64,000 bases of DNA from Bradysia coprophila (taxonomy: Eukaryota > Arthropoda > Insecta > Diptera > Sciaridae), in assembly GCF_014529535.1 (NCBI RefSeq), contig NW_023503306.1, positions 1 through 64,000 of the forward strand, in the 5' to 3' direction. The position numbers were made by a program, and so were the translations under genes. Each line of letters starts with the position of its first letter. Positions within the stretch are counted from its first letter, which is position 1. The notes beneath the pieces were generated by a model that saw nothing but the letters and a program-made list of their open reading frames with translations, did not search any database and was not told where the DNA came from. Below are positions 1 to 11,251 of the stretch, in pieces.

Positions 1-2751
1 TCATCACAGCGATGGAGCGACATTTTTTAATATGTTTTTTCATTCAACTATTAAGAAAATGTATGCTACGCCTATGCTTTGGAACTAAATTCGAAATTAT
101 TGCCTTTACGTGTAGCGTCAATTTTTTAAATTGTTGTCTTAATGTTTCAGTCTTGATCCATTTTTCAAAATAAAATTCATCACAGCGATGGAGCGACATT
201 TTTTTATATGTTTTTTCATTCAACTATTAAGAAAATGTATGCTACGCCTATGCTTGGGAACAAAATTCGAAATTATTGCCTTTACGTGTAGCGTCAATTT
301 TTTAAATTGTTGTCTTAATGTTTCAGTCTTGATCCATTTTACAAAAAAAAATTGATCACAGCGATGGAGCGACATTTTTTAATATGTTTTTTCATTCAAC
401 TATTAAGAAAATGTATGCTACGCCTATGCTTTGAACTAAATTCGAATTATTGCCTTTACGTGTTAGCGTCAATTTTTTAAATTGTTGTCTTAATGTTTCC
501 AGTCTTGATCCATTTTTCAAAATAAAATTCATCACAGCGATGGAGCGACATTTTTTATATGTTTTTTCATTCAACTATTAAGAAAATGTATGCTAGCCTA
601 TGCTTTGGAACTAAATTCGAAATTATTGCTTTTACGTGTAGCGTCAATTTTTTAAATTGTTGTCTTAATGTTTCAGTCTTGATCCATTTTACAAAATAAA
701 ATTCATCACAGCGATTGGGCGACATTTTTTAATATGTTTTTCATTCAACTATTAAGAAAATGTATGCTACGCCTATGCTTTGGAACTAAATTCGAAATTA
801 TTGCCTTTAGTGTAGCGTCAATTTTTTAAATTGTTGTCTTAATGTTTCAGTCTTGATCCATTTTTCAAAATAAAATTCATCACAGCGATGGAGCGACATT
901 TTTTTATATGTTTTTTCATTCAACTATTAAGAAAATGTATGCTACGCCTATGCTTTGGAACTAAATTCGAAATTATTGCCTTTACGTGTAGCGTCAATTT
1001 TTTAAATTGTTGTCTTAATGTTTCAGTCTTGATCCATTTTACAAAAAAAAAATTGATCACAGCGATGGAGCGACATTTTTTAATATGTTTTTTCATTCAA
1101 CTATTAAGAAAATGTATGCTACGCCTATGCTTTGGAACTAAATTCGAAATTATTGCCTTTACGTGTAGCGTCAATTTTTTAAATTGTTGTCTTAATGTTT
1201 CAGTCTTGATCCATTTTACAAAATAAAATTCATCACAGCGATGGAACGACATTTTTTAATATGTTTTTTCATTCAACTATTAAGAAAATGTATGCTACGC
1301 CTATGCTTTGGAACTAAATTCGAAATTATTGCCTTTACGTGTAGCCGTCAATTTTTTAAATTGTTGTCTTAATGTTTCAGTCTTGATCCATTTTTCAAAA
1401 TAAAATTCATCACAGCGATGGAGCGACATTTTTTTATATGTTTTTTCATTCAACTATTAAGAAAATGTATGCTACGCCTATGCTTGGGAACAAAATTCGA
1501 AATTATTGCCTTTACGTGTAGCGTCAATTTTTTAAATTGTTGTCTTAATGTTTCAGTCTTGATCCATTTTACAAAATAAAATTCATCACAGCGATGGAAC
1601 GACATTTTTTAATATGTTTTTTCATTCAACTATTAAGAAAATGTATGCTACGCTATGCTTTGGAACTAAATTCGAAATTATTGCCTTTACGTGTAGCGTC
1701 AATTTTTTAAATTGTTGTCTTAATGTTTCAGTCTTGATCCATTTTTCAAAATAAAATTCATCACAGCGATGGAGCGACATTTTTTTATATGTTTTTTCAT
1801 TCAACTATTAAGAAAATGTATGCTACGCCTATGCTTTGGAACTAAATTCGAAATTATTGCCTTTACGTGTAGCGTCAATTTTTTAAATTGTTGTCTTAAT
1901 GTTTCAGTCTTGATCCATTTTACAAAATAAAATTCATCACAGCGATGGAGCGACATTTTTTAATATGTTTTTTCATTCAACTATTAAGAAAATGTATGCT
2001 ACGCCTATGCTTTGGAACTAAATTCGAAATTATTGCCTTTACGTGTAGCGTCAATTTTTTAAATTGTTGTCTTAATGTTTCAGTCTTGATCCATTTTTCA
2101 AAATAAAATTCATCACAGCGATGGAGCGACATTTTTTAATATGTTTTTTCATTCAACTATTAAGAAAATGTATGCTACGCCTATGCTTTGGAACTAAATT
2201 CGAAATTATTGCCTTTACGTGTAGCGTCAATTTTTTAAATTGTTGTCTTAATGTTTCAGTCTTGATCCATTTTTCAAAATAAAATTCATCACAGCGATGG
2301 AGCGACATTTTTTAATATGTTTTTTCATTCAACTATTAAGAAAATGTATGCTACGCCTATGCTTTGGAACTAAATTCGAAATTATTGCCTTTACGTGTAG
2401 CGTCAATTTTTTAAATTGTTGTCTTAATGTTTCAGTCTTGATCCATTTTACAAAATAAAATTCATCACAGCGATGGAGCGACATTTTTTAATATGTTTTT
2501 TCATTCAACTATTAAGAAAATGTATGCTACGCCTATGCTTTGGAACTAAATTCGAAATTATTGCCTTTACGTGTAGCGTCAATTTTTTAAATTCTTGTCT
2601 TAATGTTTCAGTCTTGATCCGTTTTACAAAATAAAATTCATCACAGCGATGGAGCGACATTTTTTAATATGTTTTTTCATTCAACTATTAAGAAAATGTA
2701 TGCTATGCCTATGCTTTGGAACTAAATTCGAAATTATTGCCTTTACGTGTA
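1..2751. repeat. Tandem satellite array, about 177-bp monomer, about 15.5 copies
   Basis: Head-to-tail copies of an AT-rich monomer run from the window edge to about 2751. Each contains the landmarks CATCACAGCGATGGAGCGAC, ATGTATGCTACGCC and CTTAATGTTTCAGTCTTGAT. Copies differ by few substitutions and one-base indels. Two monomer variants largely alternate: one ends CCATTTTTCAAAATAAA, the other CCATTTTACAAAA. The copy after the TTCAAAA variant usually has the longer T run before TATATG. The array continues beyond the left edge and stops abruptly inside a monomer at TTACGTGTA. The monomer length is a multiple of three, so short open frames run across copies on both strands; these are by-products of the repeat and not genes. 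Confidence 0.97.
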
Positions 2752-2755
2752 CTTT

Positions 2756-3674
2756 TATCCAACGGCTCAATAGAACAATCTGACAAATTAAAATGAAAAA
2801 TCGTATATTTAAATGTGAGTGACAGCTTCTTGTACAGACGGTTAAAAAGGACACTTGATGTAACGGTACTCATACCGTCAAAAGTGAAAGCAAAGGTGAC
2901 ATTTACGTGTTAGTGGTGAGTGAATTTTTGGACTGAGTTGTTTACGTTTTGCTAAGTTCTTTGCGTTTTTGCATAGACTGCAAGTAACTCTCGTACGTTG
3001 CGTCTGGGATTTTTCAAGGCAACACCTCATGTGTCTTTGCTTTTCCATTAAATAATGGAGATTTCTCAGTAAACTTCAAACCACTCGATCAAACTTGAAG
3101 TCTTACAGCTGTCTTGGGAACGAATGTGATGGAAGCAACTGACGATGGGCAGTCCTACACTGTCCTGTGACCACCATCACATTCGGAGGTCGAAACGGCA
3201 ATTCTCTCTTCACTTAACGTGACTTATGTGGGAAAGGTAAGAGTAACGATACTCTGTTAGAGTCTACTGGATTCTCATTCTGTTTTAATTTTAGCTTTAA
3301 CTTTGCTAGGCATTTCAGTTAAGTGTGTTCCCAGAATCCATTGAAGCGAATGAATGGATTAACAGGCTGCATATGTCGCCAGCTGCTGGTACCCAGGATG
3401 GCAGTGGCAACTGAAACGATCCTCAGACCTTTGAGACCATCTAGACCCCCTAAACCCCACTACGACAGGTAAATAAACCTGACGTTGCTAATGTTGAACT
3501 GCGTCACCTATTCCTCTTTTGAGGTTTTTGCTGCATTGTCATATTGGCCGATCACTTCAATATCTCGTGATGGTTTGAGCGGCGTGTAACTTATCTGGTA
3601 AAGATAATTTCGTTGATAGATTTGAACAACAAATCGTTAAGATAACAGTAAAGTGACGATTTTTTTTTTGTTAA
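2756..3674. other. Non-coding spacer between satellite and deacetylase
   Basis: No convincing open frame or RNA gene. The stretch 3000-3480 is noticeably less AT-rich than its surroundings and includes a C-rich run near 3445. It could be a degraded repeat end, but I recognise no family. GATA-type motifs lie near 3590-3645 (listed separately). Confidence 0.5.
3588..3648 (+). promoter_or_regulatory. Cluster of GATA-type motifs upstream of the deacetylase
   Basis: CTTATCT, AAGATAA, TGATAGA and AAGATAA occur within 60 bp just upstream of the deacetylase start codons. GATA factors drive many insect midgut genes (established knowledge). Function here is inferred from motif matches only. Confidence 0.35.
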
Positions 3675-4634
3675 ATGTCTCTGGAATTGGACCGTCTTTC
3701 CGTTACATCAATGTTTCATACAAAGTATTTACTCTGTGTAGTTTATTGTTTTGTGGTTAGTGGTGTTACAGCTAATATAAATAGCTTGAATAATGATGAC
3801 GGCATCTACAGCGAATGTATTAACTATGGAGATTTTGCAATTACATTCGGTGAGTTTCCAAAACAGTTGGATAACGAAACAGAGATAATAATTGAACAAT
3901 ATTAACAAGACGATGGCCCATCAAGCAATACTGAAGCTGTTTTAGATGTGCTCAAAGCAAAAGGCGTGCATGCAACATTTTTCATTAACGGTGATAACTT
4001 TGAAAGCATCGACGATCAAGCAACGCGTAACAAAATGAAACGGATTGTCGAAGAAGTAATTTCCGAATTAATTTTAAAAAAAAATGAAACGAATCATCAT
4101 AACAATGAATCATTCAAGGGTCATCAACTCGGAAGTCACACCTGGTCTCACGCCGACCTAACGGCTCTAAGTTCGGAGGCCATTCGAAGTGAAATGTTAG
4201 ATCTTGAGAGTAAGGTCGAAGAGCTGCTAGGGTTTAAGATGTCAATAATGAGGCCGCCGTACGGTAGATTTAATGATACTGTGATGGATATCATTCGTGG
4301 TGAACTGAATTATTCGGTCATCATTTGGAACTTGGATACAAATGACTGGTCGAACCTAGCTAATTGGAACATTAGCTTTCAAGCATATGTAGACGCAACC
4401 GAGTACGACACCAATCTTAACTCTAGTTTCATTGCGCTTCATCATGACTTTGCAGATGGTAGTGCGGAGCTAGCAGCACATGCTATTGATTACGTTCTAG
4501 ACAAAGGATTTAAGCTAGTCACAATTTCGGAATGCCTAGGAATACCTAACGATAACAGCGGTGTAAATTGCTCTGCAAGTCATTCTGTGTACCTCATAAT
4601 GTTGTTATGTATTTGCTTTATTGTAAAGATTTAA
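3675..4634 (+). CDS. Polysaccharide (chitin) deacetylase, NodB-fold, fungal/bacterial type, two exons
   Basis: Exons 3675-3849 and 3910-4634, predicted 299 aa. Unspliced, the frame meets TAA at 3903. Removing the 60-bp GTGAGT...AAG intron joins codons into ITFDDGPSS, the canonical NodB motif 1 (catalytic D59, metal-binding D60). The other motifs follow in order: SHTWSH (metal histidines H135, H139), RPPYGRF (R173), DTNDW (about 201-205) and ALHHDF (H236/H237). A signal peptide follows the second Met (3711, MFHTKYLLCVVYCF), so translation may start there. The C-terminus is a hydrophobic 16-residue tail after a Ser/Asn-rich stretch, which suggests a GPI anchor. Predicted reaction: N-deacetylation of chitin or chitooligosaccharide at the cell surface. 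The usual insect chitin deacetylases have TFDDA-type motifs plus chitin-binding and LDLa domains; this protein has none, and its compact layout resembles fungal enzymes. Transfer from a fungus is inferred. Confidence 0.88.
3850..3909 (+). other. 60-bp spliceosomal intron in the deacetylase gene
   Basis: GTGAGT donor and AAG acceptor. Phase is 1, between the first and second base of the catalytic aspartate codon. The in-frame TAA lies inside the intron, so an unspliced reading wrongly looks like a pseudogene. A spliceosomal intron argues against bacterial contamination. Confidence 0.87.
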
Positions 4635-4702
4635 AAAAGAATTGTTCGGCTTGCTAGATTTATCTTTGCAATGAAACAGTGGTCGTCTTGCGAAAATAAG
4701 AG

Positions 4703-4708
4703 AATAAA
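4703..4708 (+). terminator. Polyadenylation signal of the deacetylase gene
   Basis: AATAAA about 70 nt after the stop codon. Confidence 0.6.
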
Positions 4709-4898
4709 TTTACTGACAAAAACAATGATTTTGCTACTTCGAAAGAATTAATCAGAGCAACTTGTATCCGTTCTTCCAAAGTATGAGTGGGAGTAGCCAC
4801 TAAAACAATGAATCTGAAAATTTGAGAAATCTTATCGAGTATTCCAGTCCTTAGACAACTTGGACTTGATTAAACGCCCTAATCAATATTGCTGGGCA

Positions 4899-4940
4899 GA
4901 TAAGATAAATATTTAACAAAACTGTTGCACTCAGCATGAA
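4899..4940 (+). promoter_or_regulatory. Putative core promoter of aminopeptidase N (GATA sites, TATA box, initiator)
   Basis: AGATAAGATAA (two overlapping GATA motifs) runs into ATAAATATTT (TATA-like, from 4905). A TCAGC initiator-like sequence at 4931 lies about 28 bp from the TATA start, which is standard spacing. The implied 5' UTR is about 37 nt. GATA motifs suit the midgut expression typical of this family. Confidence 0.5.
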
Positions 4941-4969
4941 AAGGTACAGTTTAAGTCAGTGGGTTCAGG

Positions 4970-7900
4970 ATGTGGTTAAAAGTAGCATTCGGCATACTCC
5001 TTGCCATAACTTTAACTTTCGGTAGCCCGTTGAGTGCATTACATAACGATGATGTAGTAGTCGAGGAATCAAAGTATAGAACAGTGAAAAGCGATGAATC
5101 GGTGATTTCACCGCTATATGTGCCAACAACTTATCGTCTTCCAAATAACTCAATTCCACTACACTACGATCTGTTCATAACAACGGACATCGATAAAGGA
5201 ACATTTGATTTTACTGGCAGTGTTAAAATTCACATTCAAATCGTCAATGAATCGCAAGAAATCATACTGCATTACCGTCAGACGACCATCGACGTTATAA
5301 ATTTGTTAAATGTCGACGGATCAGCAATCGTAGCTCAAGATTTACCGTACGAACAAATTGAAGCCTACGACTTTTTGGTCATCACACTGCCAAATACAGT
5401 CTACCCTAACGATGAGCTTGTACTCGAAATCAACTATTTCAACGAACATCGATCAAATGGTGCTGGATTTTATCGTGGAAGCTATGTGAACACGGATGGA
5501 GTCACGGTGTGGTATGCCACAACACAATTCGAAATCGATGATGCTCGCCATGCAATGCCCTGTTATGATGAGCCAGGCATTCGGGCACCGATCAGTGCTA
5601 CTCTGCGACACGGCCGCACGTATACAGCCGTTTCGAATACAGATGTGGAGTCAACAACCGAAGATGGAGAGTATTTGATCACCAAATTTTTTGAAACACC
5701 TCCCATTCAAACGTACTTGCTTGCGTTTCTGGTGTCAGATTTTGAATATGTCAATGCGACCGATACCAGAATTCCACAGAAAATTTACGCACGACCGGAG
5801 TTAATCCGAAATGGTTTCGGTGACTTCGCTGCAACTGTAGTCGGACCGATATTGAAGGGTCTCGAGGATCATATTGGTGTTGATTATCCGATAACGAAAA
5901 TGGATCATGCAGCACTAACCTTATTCAATTTTGGTGCTATGGAAAATATTGGTATTTTGATTGCTCTGCTCCTATTCGAAGCACCAATAACAGAAGATTC
6001 AATTCGATAAAAACAGGTTTGATAACGTACACTGAAAATGGACTACTTTTGGACCCGAACACGGCGCCAGCTTCTCAAGAAAGCAGACGAATGAGCATTA
6101 CAAGACTGATAGCCCATGAATATGTGCATCAATGGTTCGGGAATATCGTAAGACTTTTTAAATCTCTTTTTGATTTAAAATTCAGACTTCGCTGCGAGCT
6201 AACATATAGATTTGTCAGGTTGGGATGGTCTGTTTCCAGACCATGATACACATACCTTTGTGGACCTTTGTTTCTATTCATGGTCGAGAGGTCGAATGAC
6301 ATGATCACCTAGCGTTCTGTATCTCAAGAGGCAGTACTTCAGAAATTCATAGATGATGTGAAATCCAATTTCCTCTCCAAAGCCACAGTTGCAATTGGAT
6401 TTCCTAGATGATTGTTCAGACCACAGTTATCGCTCCTACTACCCTCCTACACGACTCATGCTGAGTAGCTCATTGGCCCACTTGTTATCGAGTGCTGAGA
6501 TGAAGCTCTTTATGTGCAGCTTCTCTACTGTAGCCTCCCAGCATTTAATGAATTCAGGTCCAGTGTTTCACTGTCTCATTTTACATTGAATGCGGGATCG
6601 GGATGAATAGTTCTGGTCTACAGATGCAGAACCTGTTCTAGCCAGCTCTTCGATCTTCTCGTGACCCTCAACATCAGCATGTCCATTGTCCAGATACCTA
6701 AGCTAGAGGATCTTATTACTCACTTCCAGCTAGTTTAGAGTTACCTTTAGTTCGCTAACATGTTTTGAGGTCGTGGCATTACCATAGCATAGAATAGTTT
6801 TAGTGGGTCGGCAGGAAGTTACTAATGTTGTGCATTGATTTAAAACAGGTCAGTCCAACTTGGTGGCAATATGTTTGGTTAAATGAAGGCTTTGCTACTC
6901 TGTTTCAATCTTATATATCCGATCTGGTCTACCCGGGAATGAATTTCTTAAACAATTTCATCACAAATGACATGCCACGCGCATTCTCCGTAGATGTCCT
7001 ATCGCAAAACTCATGGGCAATGAATCATTACACCGACGAACCAGCACGATTGTGGGATAAATTCGGTGGCATCGGCTACCAAAAATCCGGATGTGTATTG
7101 AGAATGTTCCAAGCAACGTTAACACCGGAGACGTTTGCTAAAGGATTGAACTACTACCAAACCACTATGTATATGAAAGCGGCAACACCCGATGACCTAC
7201 ACGCCGGTTTGCAACAGGCGTATGATGAAGATTACCCGGGTAACACTTTGAATGTCAACGAATTGATGCATTCATGGGAAGATCAACCTGGTTATCCATT
7301 GATTTCGGTTCGCGTATCGAACAACGATTTAGTATTCAGTCAGAGAAGATATCCGGACAGCGCTGGTGAGATTTATTCTGTTCCATTGACAATGGCCACA
7401 AAATCGAATGTAGCCTTCGATCGTAAAACGCCTACCGTCTGGTTACATAGCGCGGAGGATGTCTTTGCGCAATCTCAATTGAATTACGCATCTGGCGATT
7501 GGATTGTATTGAATACGCAACAAATTGGTTACTATCGCGTTGACTATGATACCAGTTTATGGCGTGCGATAATCAATCAACTAACGGAAGATCACACCTT
7601 GATTCATGCAATTAACAGAGCTGTTCTACAAGACGAGATCTACTTATCACTGACTGATTCAACCTTGAATCGTGTCACTGTGGCTGATTGCCTAAATATC
7701 TTGCAATATTTCGGAAAGGAGGATGAACCGATTGCATGGTCCAAGGCGAATGCATTGATCAGTCTACTAAACAGACGGTTGCTTGGCACTACAAAGTATG
7801 AAGATTTCTTACAGTTTTTGCGAGAAATCACCACACCGCATCTGAGCGCCATTGGCTACGAAGCGGTAGACTTTGAAGCATCAGTAACCACTTCTTTGAG

Positions 7901-9536
7901 AAGTTCAACGAAATCTTGGAATTGTCTTGCACTGAATGATGCGTGTCTAACCAACGAATATGACAAATTCCTGCAATTTTACAATACCGGATCGAGCGCT
8001 TCGTTTGATTATTGCCATGCTCTGAGAAATCTCAATGCCGACACTTATCAGACTATTGTTAATGGTGTGGCTACAGATTCGAGCTACAGCTCTCGCACAA
8101 ACTATCTAAATAATTTGGGATGTTCGCTGAACGAAGTTAATTTGAGAAACTTCCTGGATATCACAATCTCAACGAATATTTTAACAGCAGAAGAACGACA
8201 AAATATTTTCATAAATACAATGGGCAGAAGCTCGCTGGCATTGGGAGCAACAATTGCATTTATTGATGAAAATTATGCAGCATTAAGCACACGGTAAGTT
8301 CCATTCCAAGAGACAAATTCAAATGTTTTCTCTAACGGAGTGTCCATAAATGACGTCGGATTTTTTCAGTGCTGTCAGCCATTTAAATCATCAATAACTC
8401 GAGTGGTATGTACTTTTGAAAAGTGAAATTCATGGCTGGCTCCTACAAACGCATCTGCTAAATCTACTAAATGAAGGACCATACATTGATCTGCCAGAAA
8501 TGCATACCACTTGAGTTACTGATGATTTAAGTGTGCTGACAGCACTGATAAAAGCGGACGTCATTTATGGACGCTCCCTAATATCCCAACACCACCCACA
8601 TTAAGAAAATTTACAGAAGACAGTTAATTAAATACTATTACGATGATAGAACTCTCGGAACTCTCACTCTGATCACAATAGTCTATATCTTGCCTTTAAG
8701 TACTTGACATTGAATATTTTCATATAAATTTTGAAGGCGAGTTAAAATAATTGGTCCGAATCCTTCTCTCTCATCATAACAGTCTATGGGATCTCATTCT
8801 ACAAAAAATTTCACTTATTTCAGTCTAGCATAAGTAATCAATGACGTGTAGGTCATCATTAAGCCGAAAACACACGAGCACTTCTGAGATCGACTGTGGA
8901 TCGTTTAACTCGTATGTGTGTGTGTTTTCGGCCTTAGAAGCGGTCTCCGTTTTCTTTTATTATAACAGCGTCTTTTTACCTTCATTTACAAAGTTCATAC
9001 CCCGAAATTTGCGTGATGTTGTGTCGTCAAACGATACTCCCAACGCACCCTCAGTGCGTTGATACTCCCGAAAAACTGTATTTGTAGACGTATTCACCTT
9101 TTACATTCGTTCACTTGGTTTCCTTGTTTCACTTCGTTTATTTATTTTTATCTTCAGAATCAGTTCTCTTAATGACCTTCTAAAATCGCTGGCACCACTA
9201 CTCAATTCGAACGAGAATATCGCACAGTTCCAGACGTTAGTAAATAAATTAGTTGAATATGGAATATCACTGGACGTATCGCAAATTGAAGCACTTTATA
9301 TGGATGGCGTGAGCTGGCACAACAATCATTTCCAAGCGATCATCGATTGGTTTGGTCCAGATGAAGAAACCACAACCGAAGTACCGACTAACCCACCGAC
9401 TAATCCACCGACTAATCCTCCAACTGATCCACCAACAACACAGCCCCCTCAAACTACTGATGCTCCATCAAGTGCACCGACAGGAGTAATTTTATCGTTT
9501 GGAATTGCTATTGTTTGTTTGGCATTACATTTGTGA
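4970..9536 (+). CDS. GPI-anchored aminopeptidase N (M1 metallopeptidase), four exons
   Basis: Exons 4970-5951, 6017-6147, 6849-8293 and 9158-9536, predicted 978 aa, normal for the family. It is a zinc exopeptidase that removes N-terminal residues from peptides. Features in order: signal peptide (MWLKVAFGILLAITLTFG), M1 N-terminal domain, substrate motif GAMEN (322-326, on exon 1), zinc motif HEYVH (H361, E362, H365) on exon 2, third zinc ligand E384 in LNEGFA on exon 3, a C-terminal ERAP1-like domain, then a Thr/Pro stalk of repeated TNPP units and a hydrophobic GPI-signal tail. Each junction restores conserved sequence: intron 1 (65 bp) rejoins GAMENIGLITY, and intron 2 rejoins HQWFGNIVSPTWW, giving the HExxH-x18-E spacing. 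Introns 2 and 3 hold mobile-element remnants. Midgut members of this family are digestive and are known receptors for Bt Cry proteins (family knowledge). Members usually occur in clusters; only one is seen here. Confidence 0.95.
6250..6770 (-). mobile_element. Decayed non-LTR retrotransposon fragment (RNase H and C-terminal zinc region) in aminopeptidase intron 2
   Basis: Reverse-strand frames, broken by stops and shifts, give GHADVEGHEKIEELARTGSA (RNase H C-terminal signature), then WANELLSMSR, VVGAIT, LNNHLGN, then CNCGFGEEIGFHIIYEF, like the Cys/His end of jockey- or I-type elements. It lies antisense within the 701-bp intron 6148-6848 and explains most of it. It is clearly non-functional. 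Confidence 0.7.
8336..8578. mobile_element. 243-bp MITE with about 75-bp inverted repeats and TAA duplication (PIF/Harbinger-like)
   Basis: The ends are inverted copies (GGAGTGTCCATAAATGACGTC against GGGAGCGTCCATAAATGACG), and homology continues inward through CAGTGCTGTCAGC and the TAAATCATCA region. TAA flanks both sides (8333-8335 and 8579-8581), consistent with the 3-bp TWA duplications of PIF/Harbinger transposition. It sits in aminopeptidase intron 3. Confidence 0.75.
8859..8936. repeat. Short foldback element with CCGAAAACACAC ends
   Basis: TAAGCCGAAAACACAC faces GTGTGTTTTCGGCCTTA across a 45-bp centre. Related ends occur at 52999-53170 and 25280-25350. Located in aminopeptidase intron 3. 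Confidence 0.55.
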
Positions 9537-9587
9537 GTCAGTTTAGGCATTTTTAGAATAGATGAAGACTGCACCAAATTTTGGGTC

Positions 9588-9593
9588 AATAAA
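9588..9593 (+). terminator. Polyadenylation signal of aminopeptidase N
   Basis: AATAAA 52 nt after the stop codon, followed by a T-rich stretch. Confidence 0.65.
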
Positions 9594-11027
9594 GTTTTTC
9601 TTGAGATTATCAATTGATGATTCACATTAAAATCATCAATCTATTGAAAAACGTGTAGCGCTGACATACTGTTACATTTACAAGTCGTAAATAAAAGATA
9701 ATCGGAAATATCGGATCGTAGCCTTTCTTGTTGAACTTTCCAGCTCAATTTCTTCATACAAGACTACAGCAGAAACGCGCAGAAATTTTATATCTGAAAA
9801 ACGAACGGATGGGCCAACAATTTCTCATTATGAAATTACTGTATTGGCATGTCAAGGATAAAACATAAGAAGGGACGGAAGAGACGGAAGGGACCCGTAC
9901 GAATAAAGTACGTTGCTGCTAGTTGTTCGGAAAAGGAATGTATCTTGAAAGTAGACCGCGCAACAGTTCGACACTGCGAAACTCAAGAAATTTAAACTTT
10001 CTTTCTGAACGTTTTCCAATTAGAATTGCTGAAAGCTCCGAATTTTCCATTTCCCGCATCTCTCGGTTAGAAAGTTTTTATGAGAATTTTGAATCCGCTG
10101 ATTGAAGTATGTGAGGTTCCAAAATAATTTAAAAAAAAATGCCTGTGTGCTCAACCCCTGAATTTTTTTTGTAAATCTGGCAGACCGACATTTTGGGCTG
10201 CTCGCACAGCTGCTAGACTGATTTTTTTTTTCGTACTTTGTGTATCTGTCTGTCTACTTCCGCTTTCGATTGGTTGAAAGTGTAAGAATTGGTTTTCCCT
10301 GAAATTCTTTCTCGTGAGTCGCGACATCCGTCTTTGCTTTTTGACAATCTTTGTATTTCACCAAGCCACGCGTCACAAGGCCAAAATAGTAGAAATGCGT
10401 TACTCGTGACTCACTGATGAAACAGAGCGGATGTTCCTATCGAGCGCCGTCAGTATCAGCAGTAGTATCAGTGAAGAGAAATTGTTTTTTATATTCTGAA
10501 CAATAGACTTATTCCCACAATAATCATAACCTTATCAATCATAATATTACATCAATAAATTGAATTGAATTTGACAGCATGACATCTATGACTTAACAAG
10601 AGATAGGAAATTTCAATAATACGTCTATTGAAGTTAATAGCGATTAATTGATTGATAAATTTCACGTTAAAATTGATGTTGTTTGGTATTACCTGTGCAT
10701 CGATCATCGAGAGATTTATTTCTTTTGATTGGCTTTATTGCCCAAAATAACTACCTAACTTTAGTCACCACATGTTTCTGCTTATAAAGGGAAATTACTC
10801 CAAGACAGGAAATTTCCAATAACATTCTAAATCATGAGGTAAAAACATGGAATGTCTACTCTGTGTGTTTGTGATTAGGTGGACAGGATTACGCTATAAG
10901 ATTAAGTTTTATCATTACATTGATAGAGCCATGTCGGGGCCAAATGTTTTCATACGAAATAGCAGTCTAGGTATAAATGGTATTACCGTAACTTCATCTG
11001 CTAGCTACTCAGTTTTAGTGAAACCAC
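9594..11027. other. Intergenic stretch without a recognised gene
   Basis: No open frame here resembles a protein family. Short frames near 9923-10105 and 10847-11113 look random, and the latter runs into a MITE. The sequence is unique-looking AT-rich DNA. Confidence 0.5.
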
Positions 11028-11200
11028 GGCAGCGTAAAATAAACCAGGCAGGAGCGGTTCATTTTCAAAAACGTCAAAATAATAATACACTTTATGAAAA
11101 TGAACTCAAATGAACACTGACATAAATTGCAAAATTTTATTCGCAAAAAATGTAGGGCTACTAGATTATTCAGGTCCCTAGTCAAATCAGCGAATCGATT
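11028..11200. mobile_element. MITE copy, GGCAGNGTAAAA family, next to the retroelement
   Basis: Matches in inverse orientation the more complete copy at 48244-48438. Shared blocks are AACCAGGCAGGAGCGGTTCA, TGAACACTGACATAA, GGGCTACTAG and TTCAGGTCCCTAGTCAAATC. The far terminus is lost here. A third, shorter relative lies at 27493-27592. Confidence 0.65.
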
Positions 11201-11251
11201 ATGTTTTGAAATGAGAACTAACTTCAGCGACAGATGGCGCGTCTTCGATAA

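Noticed and set aside
888-1226. Open frame of 112 codons in the satellite, and similar ones on the minus strand
   Set aside because: The monomer length is a multiple of three, so frames run on by chance. The translation repeats with the monomer.
1-2751. CRISPR-like array
   Set aside because: Monomers are directly tandem with no unique spacers, and the host is a eukaryote.
3903-3905. In-frame stop suggesting the deacetylase is a pseudogene
   Set aside because: It lies inside a 60-bp GT-AG intron. Splicing restores the exact catalytic motif.
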